Shown: piece after piece, positions 34,977 to 44,115 of the stretch
How positions within the stretch are numbered: position 1 is the stretch's first letter
Layout: every line of letters starts with the position of its first letter
From: Alicyclobacillus tolerans
GTDB taxonomy: Bacteria > Bacillota > Bacilli > Alicyclobacillales > Alicyclobacillaceae
Assembly: GCF_021739485.1 (NCBI RefSeq)
Contig: NZ_JAJFNK010000001.1
Span: 366,039-430,038, forward strand
DNA: 64,000 nt
Direction of reading: 5' to 3'
Notes under the pieces: model-generated
Databases searched by the model: none
Told to the model about the DNA's origin: nothing
Seen by the model: the letters and a program-made list of their open reading frames with translations, nothing else
Translations under genes and position numbers: made by a program

Positions 34977-36449
34977 ATGGAAAGTAAAGTTCGGGTGCGG
35001 TTTGCCCCAAGCCCCACGGGGGCTTTGCACATTGGCGGAGCGCGGACTGCCTACTTCAACTGGTTGTTTGCCAGAAAACATCAAGGGGTTTTTGTCTTGC
35101 GCATCGACGATACAGATGCGGCCCGGTCTACCGACGAGTCCTATCGGCAGATTGTCGACAGCCTGCGTTGGTTGGGGATTGATTGGGACGAAGGCCCGGA
35201 TAAACAAGGCCCGTACGCTCCTTATCGTCAATCGCAACGCCAGTCTGTTTATCAAGCTGAATTTGAGAGGCTGTTGAATGAGGACAAGGTCTATCCGTGT
35301 TTTTGTTCACCCGAAGAATTGGCCAAAGACCGGGAGGAAGCGCAAAGGGAGGGTAAAACCGCTCGATACGCGGGCCGCTGCAGCCACTTAAGTCCGGCGG
35401 AGCGGCAACGGCGAATTGAATCCGGGGAGAAACCGGCGTACCGGTTCAGGTCTCCAAAGGAAGGCGAAACAGTCGTTCACGACTTAATCCGCGGGGATGT
35501 GACGTTTCAAAATCAGGAGATCGACGACTTCATCGTTTGGAAGGCGGACGGCACTCCGACATATCACTTTGCGAGTTGTGTTGACGATGCAGCGATGAAG
35601 ATTACGCACATTGTTCGCGCCGAAGAACATCTGTCCAATACGCCGCGACACATTGCGCTGTTTCAGGCGCTCGGGAGCGCAATACCTGTGTTTGCTCACG
35701 TCCCCATGATTCTTGCTCCAGACCGCAGCAAGCTCAGCAAACGCCATGGCGCCACCAGTGTTCAGGAATACCGCGACGCGGGCATTCTTCCGCAGGCCAT
35801 CACAAACTATCTGCTTTTACTCGGATTTGCCCCGGGTGAAGACAGGGAGGTCGTTTCGCAAGAAGAAGCTATCGGGTTGTTTGACCTGACCCGGGTAGCC
35901 AAACACGCAGCGGTCTACGACGTCAAAAAGCTGGAATGGCTCAATGCCCACTATTTGTGGACGATGAACGTGGACGAGTTGTTGCAGTTGATCTTTCCCT
36001 CCCTGGAATCCAAAGGGTGGGTGGAAGCGGACCCGGGCAGGGAAAGGTTGGCTTGGTTGCGAACTGCAGTTTTGCTGGTCCGGGAGCGGGCTCGAAATCC
36101 CTTTGAACTCGTCGACAGTCTGAGATACTATTTCGAACCGGTTATCGATTACGACGAAAAAGGCGTCAAAAAGCACTTTCAATCTGATCAGAGTGCTTTG
36201 CGGCTGCGAAGTGCTGCGGACTTGTTGAGACAAGTGCAACCGTTCACGGCTCCGGGCATAGAGCGCCTGTATCGCAAACTGATTTCGGATTGGGGCATCA
36301 AAGGAGGCCAAATCATCCATCCTACGCGGCTCGCAATTAGCGGAGTAACCACGGGCCCCGGACTCTTTGACATGATGGCCTTGCTTGGCCGCGAAGAGTG
36401 TCAGATCCGAATGAAAAAAGCTGCAGATTTTATGGAAAGTCGTTTGTAA
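34977..36449 (+). CDS. gltX: Glutamyl-tRNA synthetase
   Basis: A 490-residue class I aminoacyl-tRNA synthetase. Signature 1 is present in APSPTGALHIGGARTAYFNW, signature 2 in DRSKLSKRHGATSV (K-L-S-K-R). It charges tRNA-Glu and, in organisms using GatCAB, misacylates tRNA-Gln too. Cys residues in CFCSPEEL and the Y-x-G-x-C stretch (YAGRCSH) fit the zinc-site region of bacterial GluRS. Fittingly, tRNA-Gln and tRNA-Glu genes lie just downstream with their own promoter. ATG start with GAAAGGAAG upstream. Confidence 0.95.
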   Translation: MESKVRVRFAPSPTGALHIGGARTAYFNWLFARKHQGVFVLRIDDTDAARSTDESYRQIVDSLRWLGIDWDEGPDKQGPYAPYRQSQRQSVYQAEFERLLNEDKVYPCFCSPEELAKDREEAQREGKTARYAGRCSHLSPAERQRRIESGEKPAYRFRSPKEGETVVHDLIRGDVTFQNQEIDDFIVWKADGTPTYHFASCVDDAAMKITHIVRAEEHLSNTPRHIALFQALGSAIPVFAHVPMILAPDRSKLSKRHGATSVQEYRDAGILPQAITNYLLLLGFAPGEDREVVSQEEAIGLFDLTRVAKHAAVYDVKKLEWLNAHYLWTMNVDELLQLIFPSLESKGWVEADPGRERLAWLRTAVLLVRERARNPFELVDSLRYYFEPVIDYDEKGVKKHFQSDQSALRLRSAADLLRQVQPFTAPGIERLYRKLISDWGIKGGQIIHPTRLAISGVTTGPGLFDMMALLGREECQIRMKKAADFMESRL

Positions 36450-36495
36450 TTCCGCAGAATTTGTGGGGTACAATGGCGTGGTGTGCCAGTCCTGG

Positions 36496-36524
36496 TTGAC
36501 AACGACTCAACTGGAGCCTATAAT
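36496..36524 (+). promoter_or_regulatory. Consensus sigma-A promoter of the tRNA cluster
   Basis: TTGACA, 17 bp, TATAAT: a perfect consensus match, ending 22 bp before tRNA-Gln. Confidence 0.92.
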
Positions 36525-36546
36525 AACATATCGTCGACGGGCACGT

Positions 36547-36620
36547 TGCCGAATGGTGTAATGGTAGCACGACTGACTCTGACTCAGTTAGTCTAGGTTC
36601 GAGTCCTAGTTCGGCAGCCA
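36547..36620 (+). tRNA. tRNA-Gln (CTG)
   Basis: Acceptor TGCCGAA/TTCGGCA, anticodon stem ACTGA/TCAGT with loop CTCTGAC, anticodon CTG; T-loop GTTCGAGTC; CCA encoded. Reads CAG. Confidence 0.93.
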
Positions 36621-36629
36621 CGTTTTAAC

Positions 36630-36704
36630 GGCCCTATCGTCTAATGGTTAGGACGCCGCCCTCTCACGGCGGTAATCGGGGTTCGAATCCCCGTAGGGTC
36701 ACCA
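36630..36704 (+). tRNA. tRNA-Glu (CTC)
   Basis: Acceptor GGCCCTA/TAGGGTC with one G-U pair, anticodon stem CCGCC/GGCGG with loop CTCTCAC, anticodon CTC; CCA encoded. Reads GAG. Confidence 0.94.
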
Positions 36705-36709
36705 GTAGC

Positions 36710-36785
36710 GGGCCATTAGCTCAATTGGCAGAGCATCCGACTCTTAATCGGCAGGTTGAAGGTTCGATTCCTTCATGGCCCACCA
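36710..36785 (+). tRNA. tRNA-Lys (CTT)
   Basis: Acceptor GGGCCAT/ATGGCCC, loop CTCTTAA with anticodon CTT; CCA encoded. The outermost anticodon-stem pair (27-43) appears to be a T-C mismatch. Reads AAG. Confidence 0.9.
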
Positions 36786-36808
36786 AAAATACGACGAGTT
36801 CCATTGAA

Positions 36809-36871
36809 AGAGTGACTCATTAGAAGAGTGACTCATTAGAAGAGTGACTCATTAGAAGAGTGACTCATCGA
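36809..36871. repeat. 16-bp tandem repeat, nearly four copies
   Basis: AGAGTGACTCATTAGA occurs three times exactly and a fourth time ending in CATCGA, right after the tRNA-Lys gene. No reading frame or T-run terminator is formed, though the repeats could alter transcript ends. Confidence 0.95.
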
Positions 36872-37111
36872 AAAGCGGCTTTCGGGAAGGTTTGCGACCC
36901 GAAGTCGCTTTTTCTATTTTGCTTTTGTTTTCTCCCTATGTGTAAACCTATCTGTAAGGTTCCCTTTTGTGGGGAATACTGTGTTCGAATGTCGTGAGCC
37001 CTGTATCGGCATTAAGACGCACGTGGGCATCGCGAACGATCCGTTTTGGGACCAGCAGGGTGTCGCAAAGCGAAGTAAAGCGGCAGAATCGTTTTGAGGA
37101 GGCATGGGAAG

Positions 37112-37762
37112 GTGAACACCCGAAGACTGTTGGCTATCAATATTGTGTTTATTATCCTTGTCATTGTGGCTGGTTTTGTAGGGTATTACTTTTACAACCA
37201 GTCTACGCTGTACCTCTCCACGGACGACGCGCAAGTAACCGGTAAACAAATTGTCGTAGCCGCTCCGGCGGCGGGCAAAGTGGCGAACTGGACCGGCTCG
37301 ATGGGTACCTCGTTTCAAACCGGAGACAAAGTCGGGGAAGTGCAGGTGATGTCGGGTACAGCAACGAATGCGATCCCCATCGCCATGCCGCAAAACGGTA
37401 CGATTGTCCAAAACAACGCCGTAGAAAACGAGTATGCTGGACCGGGTACGCCATTGGCCTACGCGTACGACCTGAACAATTTGTATGTGACCGCGATGGT
37501 CAAGGAGACCAACATCAATCAAGTCAAGGTAGGTCAAAGCGTGGACGTCTACGTCGACGCCTACCCTGGGATCTCGATTAAGGGGACCGTGTCGGCGATT
37601 GGATTGGCTACAGCAAGCACGTTTTCGCTGCTGCCTACGCAAAGCACGACAGCCGACTATACCAAGGTCACGCAGGTGATCCCGGTCAAGATTACTCTGA
37701 CTGGATATGAAGGCATCGGTTTGGCGCCAGGGATGAGCGCGACGGTTCGCATCCACAAGTAA
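37112..37762 (+). CDS. HlyD/EmrA-like membrane fusion protein (short)
   Basis: A 216-residue protein with an N-terminal anchor helix (LLAINIVFIILVIVAGFVGYYF), then the EmrA-type start TDDAQVTGKQIVVAAPAAGKV. It continues into barrel domains with PQNGTIVQ and VKETNINQVKVGQSVDVYVDAYP. Membrane fusion proteins link an inner-membrane exporter to the cell exterior. The usual long coiled-coil hairpin between the lipoyl halves is missing, as in some Gram-positive members. GTG 37112 is nine bases after AGGAGG. No MFS or ABC partner is adjacent. Confidence 0.8.
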   Translation: MNTRRLLAINIVFIILVIVAGFVGYYFYNQSTLYLSTDDAQVTGKQIVVAAPAAGKVANWTGSMGTSFQTGDKVGEVQVMSGTATNAIPIAMPQNGTIVQNNAVENEYAGPGTPLAYAYDLNNLYVTAMVKETNINQVKVGQSVDVYVDAYPGISIKGTVSAIGLATASTFSLLPTQSTTADYTKVTQVIPVKITLTGYEGIGLAPGMSATVRIHK

Positions 37763-37953
37763 GCAAAGGTTTCAGTCACTCAGCTGTTCCCGACGTTCTG
37801 CTTTGGCGTTGGTCGGTGTTCTCTGAACGCATATCCGCATCCTTCCATGTCTTGGTGTTTCTTGCCGGCGCGAGGTGCTTTATGATTAAGTAAGAAGAAA
37901 AGTGCCGCGCGAGGCCGAACGGGCGTTACGCACCAGTCAGTGGAGGGAACGAA

Positions 37954-39732
37954 GTGCAAAAGCGAGCAAAGATTTACGAAGAACGGCGACAAAACATGGA
38001 GTCTTTGTTGGATTCCTATGGGGACACCGTGTGGAATTTGACTTTGGCCTTGACCGGAAACCAAGACCTCGCGCAGGCTTTGTTTATTGAGGCGTTTTTG
38101 GACATCGATCGCAAACTCTTCTACCGCAAGTGGCAAACCCCGAATGAAGCGTGGGTTCTGCGGCGCAGTGTCCGGGCGTTCGACGAGCTTTTAAAACCGC
38201 TCGTAAACTCAGAACACCGTCGCAGCGCCAAACTCACAATGAAAAAGACACTGGAGCCAAGGAGTTCGCATTCACAAGCCCAGGATGCGAAGACAGCCAC
38301 TGCGCTTGGCGCACAAACGGGTATGGCGTACGCTTCAAGTGTTGTCGCTTCCCACTTGGATGAGGAAGAACTCAACCGTCTGGTGCAGTGGGTGGAAGGT
38401 TTGCGACGGCGGCGAGCTGGGGCCCTGCAAGTTACTGTCCAGGAACTTCTCGCCGCCTTGCCCGCCCAGGCCAGTGTCCCCGCTGAAATGCGCATCAGAT
38501 TGAGTCACCTGCTCTATGCCGTAGATGCTGAGATGGAGGCCCAGCGCCGTCACTCCGGTCCGACGTGGACCAAGTACGCGCTGCCTCTGACCTTTGTCTT
38601 TGCGATGGGCACCGTGGGTTACGGGTTATACCGGCCCGTTTCACATCCCGCAGTGGCTTCTTCGGCAGCCAAGGTACCCACCAACGATTCGCAGCAACAA
38701 CTGCCGGCGCCGCTGCAAAACCTTCCCGTCACAGTGGTTGGGCAATTCAAACTGAATTCGGGATTTGACAAGAATTCACTGCGCCACATGGTGCTTACAA
38801 AAAACATGCTGTACCTTCCCGTATTGCAGCAGTCGTCGGATACGTGGCCATCGATTGTTTTGCAAAGTGCGCCGTTGACCCAAGCGGGTCAAGGATTGCC
38901 CAACGCCCTGAAAAACGTGGCCGCCATTGACCTTATTCCTCCTCTGACGCCTCCGAAATCCGCCAAGGCGCAGACTGGTGTTGCGGGACTAGGATGGAGG
39001 ATTGCGGATTGGAACCTGTACGTCACAGGGGAATGGGCGATTGCGGCCGTGCGCTGGGACCCAGTACACTCGAACAGTGGGAGCGTTACGCAACTATACG
39101 CATTATACCTTCCGTCGGGCGTTTCCAGTCTCGCAAAACTCCTAAACGACGCGCCAAACAATGCGAATTCGTATACGGTGGCGGTCGGGGGCGGTAAAGT
39201 TGCGATTCAAACGGGTTTTAAAACCCCTACTGCAGGCAATACCGAAGTCAGTTTGCCTGTCGACGTATATACTCTCTCCGGCACTTCGCCAGCCCGTGCT
39301 TTGGGTCAACCCAAGCACCTGCCAGCTCCTTTTGGGGTGATGGTGAATCCCGTCATCACAGGGAACACTTTGGTGTTCCAGGGGATTCAGGGTCACACTG
39401 AACCTTCCGGCACGACAACGGCCACTTGGTATCAACTGTCGTGGACAGGGCAAGTGGGGTCGCTGACGGGCCCGCCTTTGGACGGTCAACCACATTGGGC
39501 CGTGCGCGGGGCCAGCGGCCAGTTGTGGTGGGTGGAAACGACTCCGGACATGAATCAAAAAGGGTTTGTTCAGGTTTTGATGGGTCCTCTTGCAGCTCCG
39601 GGTTCGCAAACGCAGTCTCCTGCTCAAACGTTGAGCAAGTCGGTCCGCTTTGTGCGAGTTTCGGATCAGGACTTGGCTTGGGTGCAAACCGACGGTTCGG
39701 TCGATCAATTGGTTGTGACTCAGGTTCAATAA
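37954..39732 (+). CDS. Membrane protein with ECF-sigma-like N-terminal region and large extracellular domain
   Basis: A 592-residue protein. Residues about 15-80 (LLDSYGDTVWNLTLALTGNQ...AFLDIDRKL) resemble region 2 of ECF sigma factors. No clear sigma region 4 follows; residues 135-195 are helical. One membrane helix lies at about 207-226 (YALPLTFVFAMGTVGYGLY). The remaining 360 residues lie outside the cell, beta-rich and repetitive-looking with W-x-L-Y-V-T-G and similar segments, perhaps a propeller. GTG 37954 follows GGAGGG. I know no standard family. It may be a membrane-held sigma-like or anti-sigma-like sensor. It precedes uvrC by 18 bp. Confidence 0.7.
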   Translation: MQKRAKIYEERRQNMESLLDSYGDTVWNLTLALTGNQDLAQALFIEAFLDIDRKLFYRKWQTPNEAWVLRRSVRAFDELLKPLVNSEHRRSAKLTMKKTLEPRSSHSQAQDAKTATALGAQTGMAYASSVVASHLDEEELNRLVQWVEGLRRRRAGALQVTVQELLAALPAQASVPAEMRIRLSHLLYAVDAEMEAQRRHSGPTWTKYALPLTFVFAMGTVGYGLYRPVSHPAVASSAAKVPTNDSQQQLPAPLQNLPVTVVGQFKLNSGFDKNSLRHMVLTKNMLYLPVLQQSSDTWPSIVLQSAPLTQAGQGLPNALKNVAAIDLIPPLTPPKSAKAQTGVAGLGWRIADWNLYVTGEWAIAAVRWDPVHSNSGSVTQLYALYLPSGVSSLAKLLNDAPNNANSYTVAVGGGKVAIQTGFKTPTAGNTEVSLPVDVYTLSGTSPARALGQPKHLPAPFGVMVNPVITGNTLVFQGIQGHTEPSGTTTATWYQLSWTGQVGSLTGPPLDGQPHWAVRGASGQLWWVETTPDMNQKGFVQVLMGPLAAPGSQTQSPAQTLSKSVRFVRVSDQDLAWVQTDGSVDQLVVTQVQ

Positions 39733-39750
39733 AAGAGGGGTCAATTCGAG

Positions 39751-41541
39751 ATGAGGGAAACCATTCACAGTAAACTTCAGTTGCTTCCAAATAAACCCGG
39801 CGTTTACCTGATGAAGGATGTCCATGGCACCGTCATCTATGTGGGCAAAGCGAAAATTCTTAAAAACCGGGTGCGCTCGTATTTTAGTGGTTCGCACGAC
39901 CTAAAAACAGAACTCATGATCTCAAACATCTGGGATTTCGAATACATTGTGACCGATACTGTCGTTGAAGCCCTGCTCTTAGAGTGCAATCTGATTAAAC
40001 AATATACGCCGCAGTTCAACATCATGCTGCGCGACGACAAGAGCTATCCATACATCAAGATTACAAACGAAGAACACCCGCGTCTGGAGATTGTCCGGAG
40101 GGTGCAAAGGGACAAAGCCAAATACTTTGGTCCATACCCCAATGCGACGTCAGCTACGGAGACCAAGCGGTTGCTGGAGAGGCTGTATCCGCTGCGCAAG
40201 TGCAAAACGCTCAAGACGAAGGTTTGTCTGTACTACCACATTGGACAGTGTCTGGCGCCTTGTGAATTTTCCGTTCCGCCCTCTCGATATGCGGAACTCA
40301 CCAAGGAGATTACAAGTTTTCTCAACGGCGGACACCGGGAAGTACAAGACGATTTGCGCAGGAAAATGGAGCATGAGGCTGAGCAGCTGCAGTTTGAACG
40401 GGCGAAAGAGCTCCGGGACCTCATCGCGCACATTGACCGGGTGATGGAACAGCAAAAGGTGACCGTAGACGACCGCGTGAACCGGGACGTATTCGGTTTC
40501 TATGCTGAAAAAGGGCTTTTGTGCGTCCAGGTTTTTTATGTCCGGAATGGAAAATTGATTGAGAGGTCTGTCAATATTCAGCCGCACTTTGGAGACCCAG
40601 TCGAGGACTTCATGTCGTATGTCGAACAGTTTTACTACGAAGAATCCAACGTCCCAAAAGAGATCTTGCTGCCTCAGGGCACCAACAGCGAAACCTTGTC
40701 CGATTGGCTTGGAGCGAGGTGTCTGCACCCGCAAAAAGGGTCGAAGAGACAACTCGTGGACTTGGCTGGGGAGAATGCGAAACTGGCCCTGCAAGAACGC
40801 CTGAGGCTCATGGAAAAGGACATGGACCGTACGCTGGGCGCCATCAACAGCTTGGGGGAGGCCCTGGCCATTCCCACGCCGCGCCGCATTGAGGCGTTTG
40901 ACAATTCCAATACGATGGGGACTGACCCTGTGTCCGCCATGGTCGTGTTTGTCGACGGTAAGCCGCTGCGCAAGGAGTATCGGAAGTACAAGATTAAAAC
41001 CGTAAAAGGACCGGACGACTACGAGTCGATGCGAGAAGTGATTCGCAGGCGTTATCTGCGCGTGCTTAAGGAAAAGCTGCCGCTGCCGGACCTCATTGTG
41101 ATCGACGGGGGAAAGGGCCAATTGGCCGCAGCCCTAGACGTACTGGAAAACGAACTGGACCTCGATGTCCCCGTGTGCGGGTTGGCGAAAGACGACCGCC
41201 ACCGGACCAGTCAGCTGTTTTTTCGCGACGAAGAGCAACCCGTTCAACTGGATCGGCATTCTCAAGCGTTTTACTTGCTTGAGAGAATTCAAGACGAGGT
41301 GCACCGGTTTGCGATTACATTTCACCGGCAAACTCGCCAAAAGAGCGGCTTTCAGTCGTTGTTGGACGACATTCCGGGGGTTGGTCCGGCCCGCAAGAAA
41401 ATGCTGCTCAAGCACTTTGGTTCCCTGAAAGCCATTAAGGAGGCAACACTCGACGACCTGGCCGCGATTGGCATTGGAAGCAAACTGGCACAAGTCATTT
41501 TGCAAACCCTGAACCAAACCGAAACCGCTCAAACCCCGTAG
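39751..41541 (+). CDS. uvrC: Excinuclease ABC subunit C
   Basis: A 596-residue UvrC, the nuclease that makes both incisions in nucleotide excision repair with UvrA and UvrB. The GIY-YIG domain is N-terminal ([19 protein letters not shown]), followed by the YFGPYPNA segment, the four-Cys region ([21 protein letters not shown]), and the UVR motif ([19 protein letters not shown]). The RNase H-like endonuclease domain follows ([31 protein letters not shown]) and the end carries helix-hairpin-helix motifs ([20 protein letters not shown]). Its position before sdhCAB matches Bacillus. ATG 39751; the upstream site is weak. Confidence 0.97.
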   Translation: MRETIHSKLQLLPNKPGVYLMKDVHGTVIYVGKAKILKNRVRSYFSGSHDLKTELMISNIWDFEYIVTDTVVEALLLECNLIKQYTPQFNIMLRDDKSYPYIKITNEEHPRLEIVRRVQRDKAKYFGPYPNATSATETKRLLERLYPLRKCKTLKTKVCLYYHIGQCLAPCEFSVPPSRYAELTKEITSFLNGGHREVQDDLRRKMEHEAEQLQFERAKELRDLIAHIDRVMEQQKVTVDDRVNRDVFGFYAEKGLLCVQVFYVRNGKLIERSVNIQPHFGDPVEDFMSYVEQFYYEESNVPKEILLPQGTNSETLSDWLGARCLHPQKGSKRQLVDLAGENAKLALQERLRLMEKDMDRTLGAINSLGEALAIPTPRRIEAFDNSNTMGTDPVSAMVVFVDGKPLRKEYRKYKIKTVKGPDDYESMREVIRRRYLRVLKEKLPLPDLIVIDGGKGQLAAALDVLENELDLDVPVCGLAKDDRHRTSQLFFRDEEQPVQLDRHSQAFYLLERIQDEVHRFAITFHRQTRQKSGFQSLLDDIPGVGPARKKMLLKHFGSLKAIKEATLDDLAAIGIGSKLAQVILQTLNQTETAQTP

Positions 41542-41582
41542 TCGACATTCTCACATTTTCGACAAGAATATTAGTCGTTTCC

Positions 41583-41611
41583 TTGACGCTGTAATATCGA
41601 ACCATTACAAT
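41583..41611 (+). promoter_or_regulatory. Sigma-A promoter of sdhCAB
   Basis: TTGACG, 17 bp, TACAAT, about 110 bp before sdhC. A small hairpin, CTTAGG...CCTAAG (about 41658-41678), lies in the leader. Confidence 0.8.
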
Positions 41612-41720
41612 TTACGTTGGTTCCGTAATACTACGGAGGCAGTCGATTTCGACTGCCTTAGGTATGTAATGCCTAAGTGCGCCGAGCGGCCGCCTGTAGT
41701 TCTAGAAGGGAGGCAAATGT

Positions 41721-42341
41721 GTGGGACAAGCACAAGATCATTCAGAGTTTCTACTGCGTCGCCTACATACCCTCGCTGGCGTGGTTCCAGTCGGATTATT
41801 CCTGCTGGAGCACCTCTTCACAAACGCCATGGCGACAACCGGATCGGCATCCTACAACAGTGCCGTAGATACCATCCAACATATTCCGTTTCTGCACTTC
41901 ATTGAGTTCGTGTTCATTTTTCTGCCTCTGATTTACCATGGGGTGTTCGGTTTGTACGTGGCATTTACGTCAGGGTACAACGCCGGGCAGTACAGTTGGG
42001 CGCGAAATGTCCTGTTTGTCTTGCAACGGGTTACCGGCGTGATCACGTTCGTTTTCATTATTTACCATTTGTGGACCACCCGATTTTCCGGCAAAGCTCC
42101 GACGTTTGCGATGGTCCATAACCTGATGCAAAGTCCATTTTACTTTTGGTTCATGATTGTCGGCGTTATTGCGGCAACATTCCACTTTGCCAACGGACTG
42201 TGGTCGTTTGCAATCCACTGGGGGATCACGGTGGGTGCCCGTGCACAGCGCGTAACGGCGTATGTCACTATGCTCGTGTTCATAGTGCTTGCCGGGGTTG
42301 GCGTAGAAGCTATCATTGCGTTCGCGTCCAACGCAGCATGA
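41721..42341 (+). CDS. sdhC: Succinate dehydrogenase cytochrome b558 subunit
   Basis: A 206-residue, five-helix membrane anchor of the Bacillus-type succinate:menaquinone reductase. It binds two hemes b, and candidate axial histidines are visible in FLLEHLF, IPFLHFIEF, FIIYHLW and ATFHFANGLW. It holds SdhA and SdhB at the cytoplasmic face and passes electrons to menaquinone. GTG start with AAGGGAGG upstream. First gene of sdhCAB. Confidence 0.95.
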   Translation: MGQAQDHSEFLLRRLHTLAGVVPVGLFLLEHLFTNAMATTGSASYNSAVDTIQHIPFLHFIEFVFIFLPLIYHGVFGLYVAFTSGYNAGQYSWARNVLFVLQRVTGVITFVFIIYHLWTTRFSGKAPTFAMVHNLMQSPFYFWFMIVGVIAATFHFANGLWSFAIHWGITVGARAQRVTAYVTMLVFIVLAGVGVEAIIAFASNAA

Positions 42342-42354
42342 GGAGGGTACACAG

Positions 42355-44115
42355 TTGAGTAACCAACGCATTATTGTGGTCGGCGGTGGTTTAGCTGGCC
42401 TGATGTCAACCATTAAAATTGCGGAAATGGGTACGTCGGTGGACCTGTTTTCTTTGGTGCCCGTCAAACGTTCGCACTCGGTGTGCGCCCAAGGCGGCAT
42501 CAACGGAGCGGTAAATACGAAGGGGGAAGGCGATTCTCCTTGGGAACACTTTGACGATACGATTTACGGCGGAGACTTTCTCGCGAATCAACAACAGGTG
42601 TTGGGGATGTGCGAAGCAGCTCCAGGCATTATCCACCTGATGGACCGCATGGGCGTGATGTTCAACCGCACACCCGAAGGTTTACTGGATTTTCGCCGTT
42701 TCGGCGGAACCAAGCACCACCGTACGGCTTTTGCCGGAGCCTCCACAGGCCAGCAGCTGCTGTACGCGTTGGACGAGCAAGTGCGTCGTCACGAAGTCGA
42801 AGGTTTAGTGCAAAAATATGAAGGCTGGGAATTTCTCGAGGCCGTCATCGACGACGAGGGCATCTGTCGCGGGATTGTAGCTCAGGACCTTCGTTCCATG
42901 GAAGTTCGGGTGTTCCGTGCAGACGCCGTCATTATGGCGACGGGCGGCATTGGATTGATTTTCGGCAAGAGCACGAACTCGATGATTAACACGGGTTCCG
43001 CTTCCTCTGCGTTGTATCAACAAGGCGTAAAATACGCCAACGGCGAAATGATTCAGGTTCATCCCACGGCCATTCCCGGAAACGACAAGCTCCGGTTGAT
43101 GTCTGAATCGGCTCGTGGCGAAGGCGGCCGCGTCTGGACGTACAAAGACGGAAAACCCTGGTACTTCCTTGAAGAGTGGTACCCGGAGTACGGCAACCTC
43201 GTCCCGCGCGACGTGGCAACGCGAGCTATTTTCAAGGTCTGTGTGGAAATGGGACTGGGTGTCGACGGCGAAAACCAGGTTTACCTGGACTTGTCCCACA
43301 TCCCAGCTGACATTTTAAATGTCAAGCTCGGCAACATTCTCGACATCTACGAGAAGTTTGTCGGAGACGACCCGCGCAAGGTTCCCATGCGCATCTTCCC
43401 AGGCATGCATTACAGCATGGGGGGACTGTGGGTCGACATCAACCAAATGACCAATGTTCCAGGCCTGTTTGCAGCTGGCGAAGCGGAGTACCAATACCAT
43501 GGAGCCAATCGGCTAGGGGCGAATTCACTGTTGTCGTGCATTTACGGCGGCATGGTGACCGGTCCGAACGCCGTGAACTACGCGAAGGGCTTGAAAAAAT
43601 CCGTGGACTCGGTATCGGACACCTTGTTTGAGTCGTTCCAGAAAAAGCACGAGGACAAGTTCGACGCGATTTTGAATATGGATGGTAACGAAAACCCGTA
43701 TCAAATCCATCGGGAACTTGGCAAGTCGATGACGGATAACGTGACGGTCGTGCGTTACAACGATCGCTTGCAACAGACCTTGGACAAGATTCAAGAGTTG
43801 AAGGAACGCTACAAGCGCATTGGCATGACCGACAAGTCCCGTTGGGAGAACCAAGCGGCCTCGTTCACCCGGCAACTGTGGAACATGTTGGAACTCGCTC
43901 AAGTCATTACGACGGGAGCTTTGCTCCGAAACGAAAGCCGAGGCGCTCACTACAAACCGGATTTTCCGGATCGCGATGACGAAAACTTCCTGAAGACGAC
44001 GATTGCCCAGTGGAGCCCTGACGGTCCACAAATCTCCTATGAGGATGTGGACGTTTCGTTAATTAAGCCTCGCCTGCGCAACTACGCGGTGAGCAAGGAG
44101 GCGACCAAGGAATGA
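42355..44115 (+). CDS. sdhA: Succinate dehydrogenase flavoprotein subunit
   Basis: A 586-residue FAD subunit oxidising succinate to fumarate. Seen: the dinucleotide motif IIVVGGGLAGLMSTIKIAE, the covalent-FAD histidine region (SHSVCAQGGINGAV), the active-site segments HPTAIPGNDKLRLMSESARGEGG and GMHYSMGGLWVD, and GANRLGANSLL. TTG 42355 with AGGAGG eight bases upstream is the start; the frame from 42316 overlaps sdhC. Its TGA overlaps sdhB by four bases (ATGA). Confidence 0.96.
   Translation: MSNQRIIVVGGGLAGLMSTIKIAEMGTSVDLFSLVPVKRSHSVCAQGGINGAVNTKGEGDSPWEHFDDTIYGGDFLANQQQVLGMCEAAPGIIHLMDRMGVMFNRTPEGLLDFRRFGGTKHHRTAFAGASTGQQLLYALDEQVRRHEVEGLVQKYEGWEFLEAVIDDEGICRGIVAQDLRSMEVRVFRADAVIMATGGIGLIFGKSTNSMINTGSASSALYQQGVKYANGEMIQVHPTAIPGNDKLRLMSESARGEGGRVWTYKDGKPWYFLEEWYPEYGNLVPRDVATRAIFKVCVEMGLGVDGENQVYLDLSHIPADILNVKLGNILDIYEKFVGDDPRKVPMRIFPGMHYSMGGLWVDINQMTNVPGLFAAGEAEYQYHGANRLGANSLLSCIYGGMVTGPNAVNYAKGLKKSVDSVSDTLFESFQKKHEDKFDAILNMDGNENPYQIHRELGKSMTDNVTVVRYNDRLQQTLDKIQELKERYKRIGMTDKSRWENQAASFTRQLWNMLELAQVITTGALLRNESRGAHYKPDFPDRDDENFLKTTIAQWSPDGPQISYEDVDVSLIKPRLRNYAVSKEATKE

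Noticed and set aside
36914..37756. 280-codon minus-strand frame antisense to the HlyD-like gene
   Set aside because: Rich in H, R and C, no ribosome site, and it mirrors a gene with clear family motifs; other long antisense frames (17393-18166, 34482-35255 upstream part, 40150-41121) were dropped for the same reason.
41690..41712. NotI and XbaI-like sites resembling a cloning polylinker before sdhC
   Set aside because: Only two six- to eight-base sites occur, other polylinker sites are missing, and the stretch lies naturally between the sdh promoter and its ribosome site.
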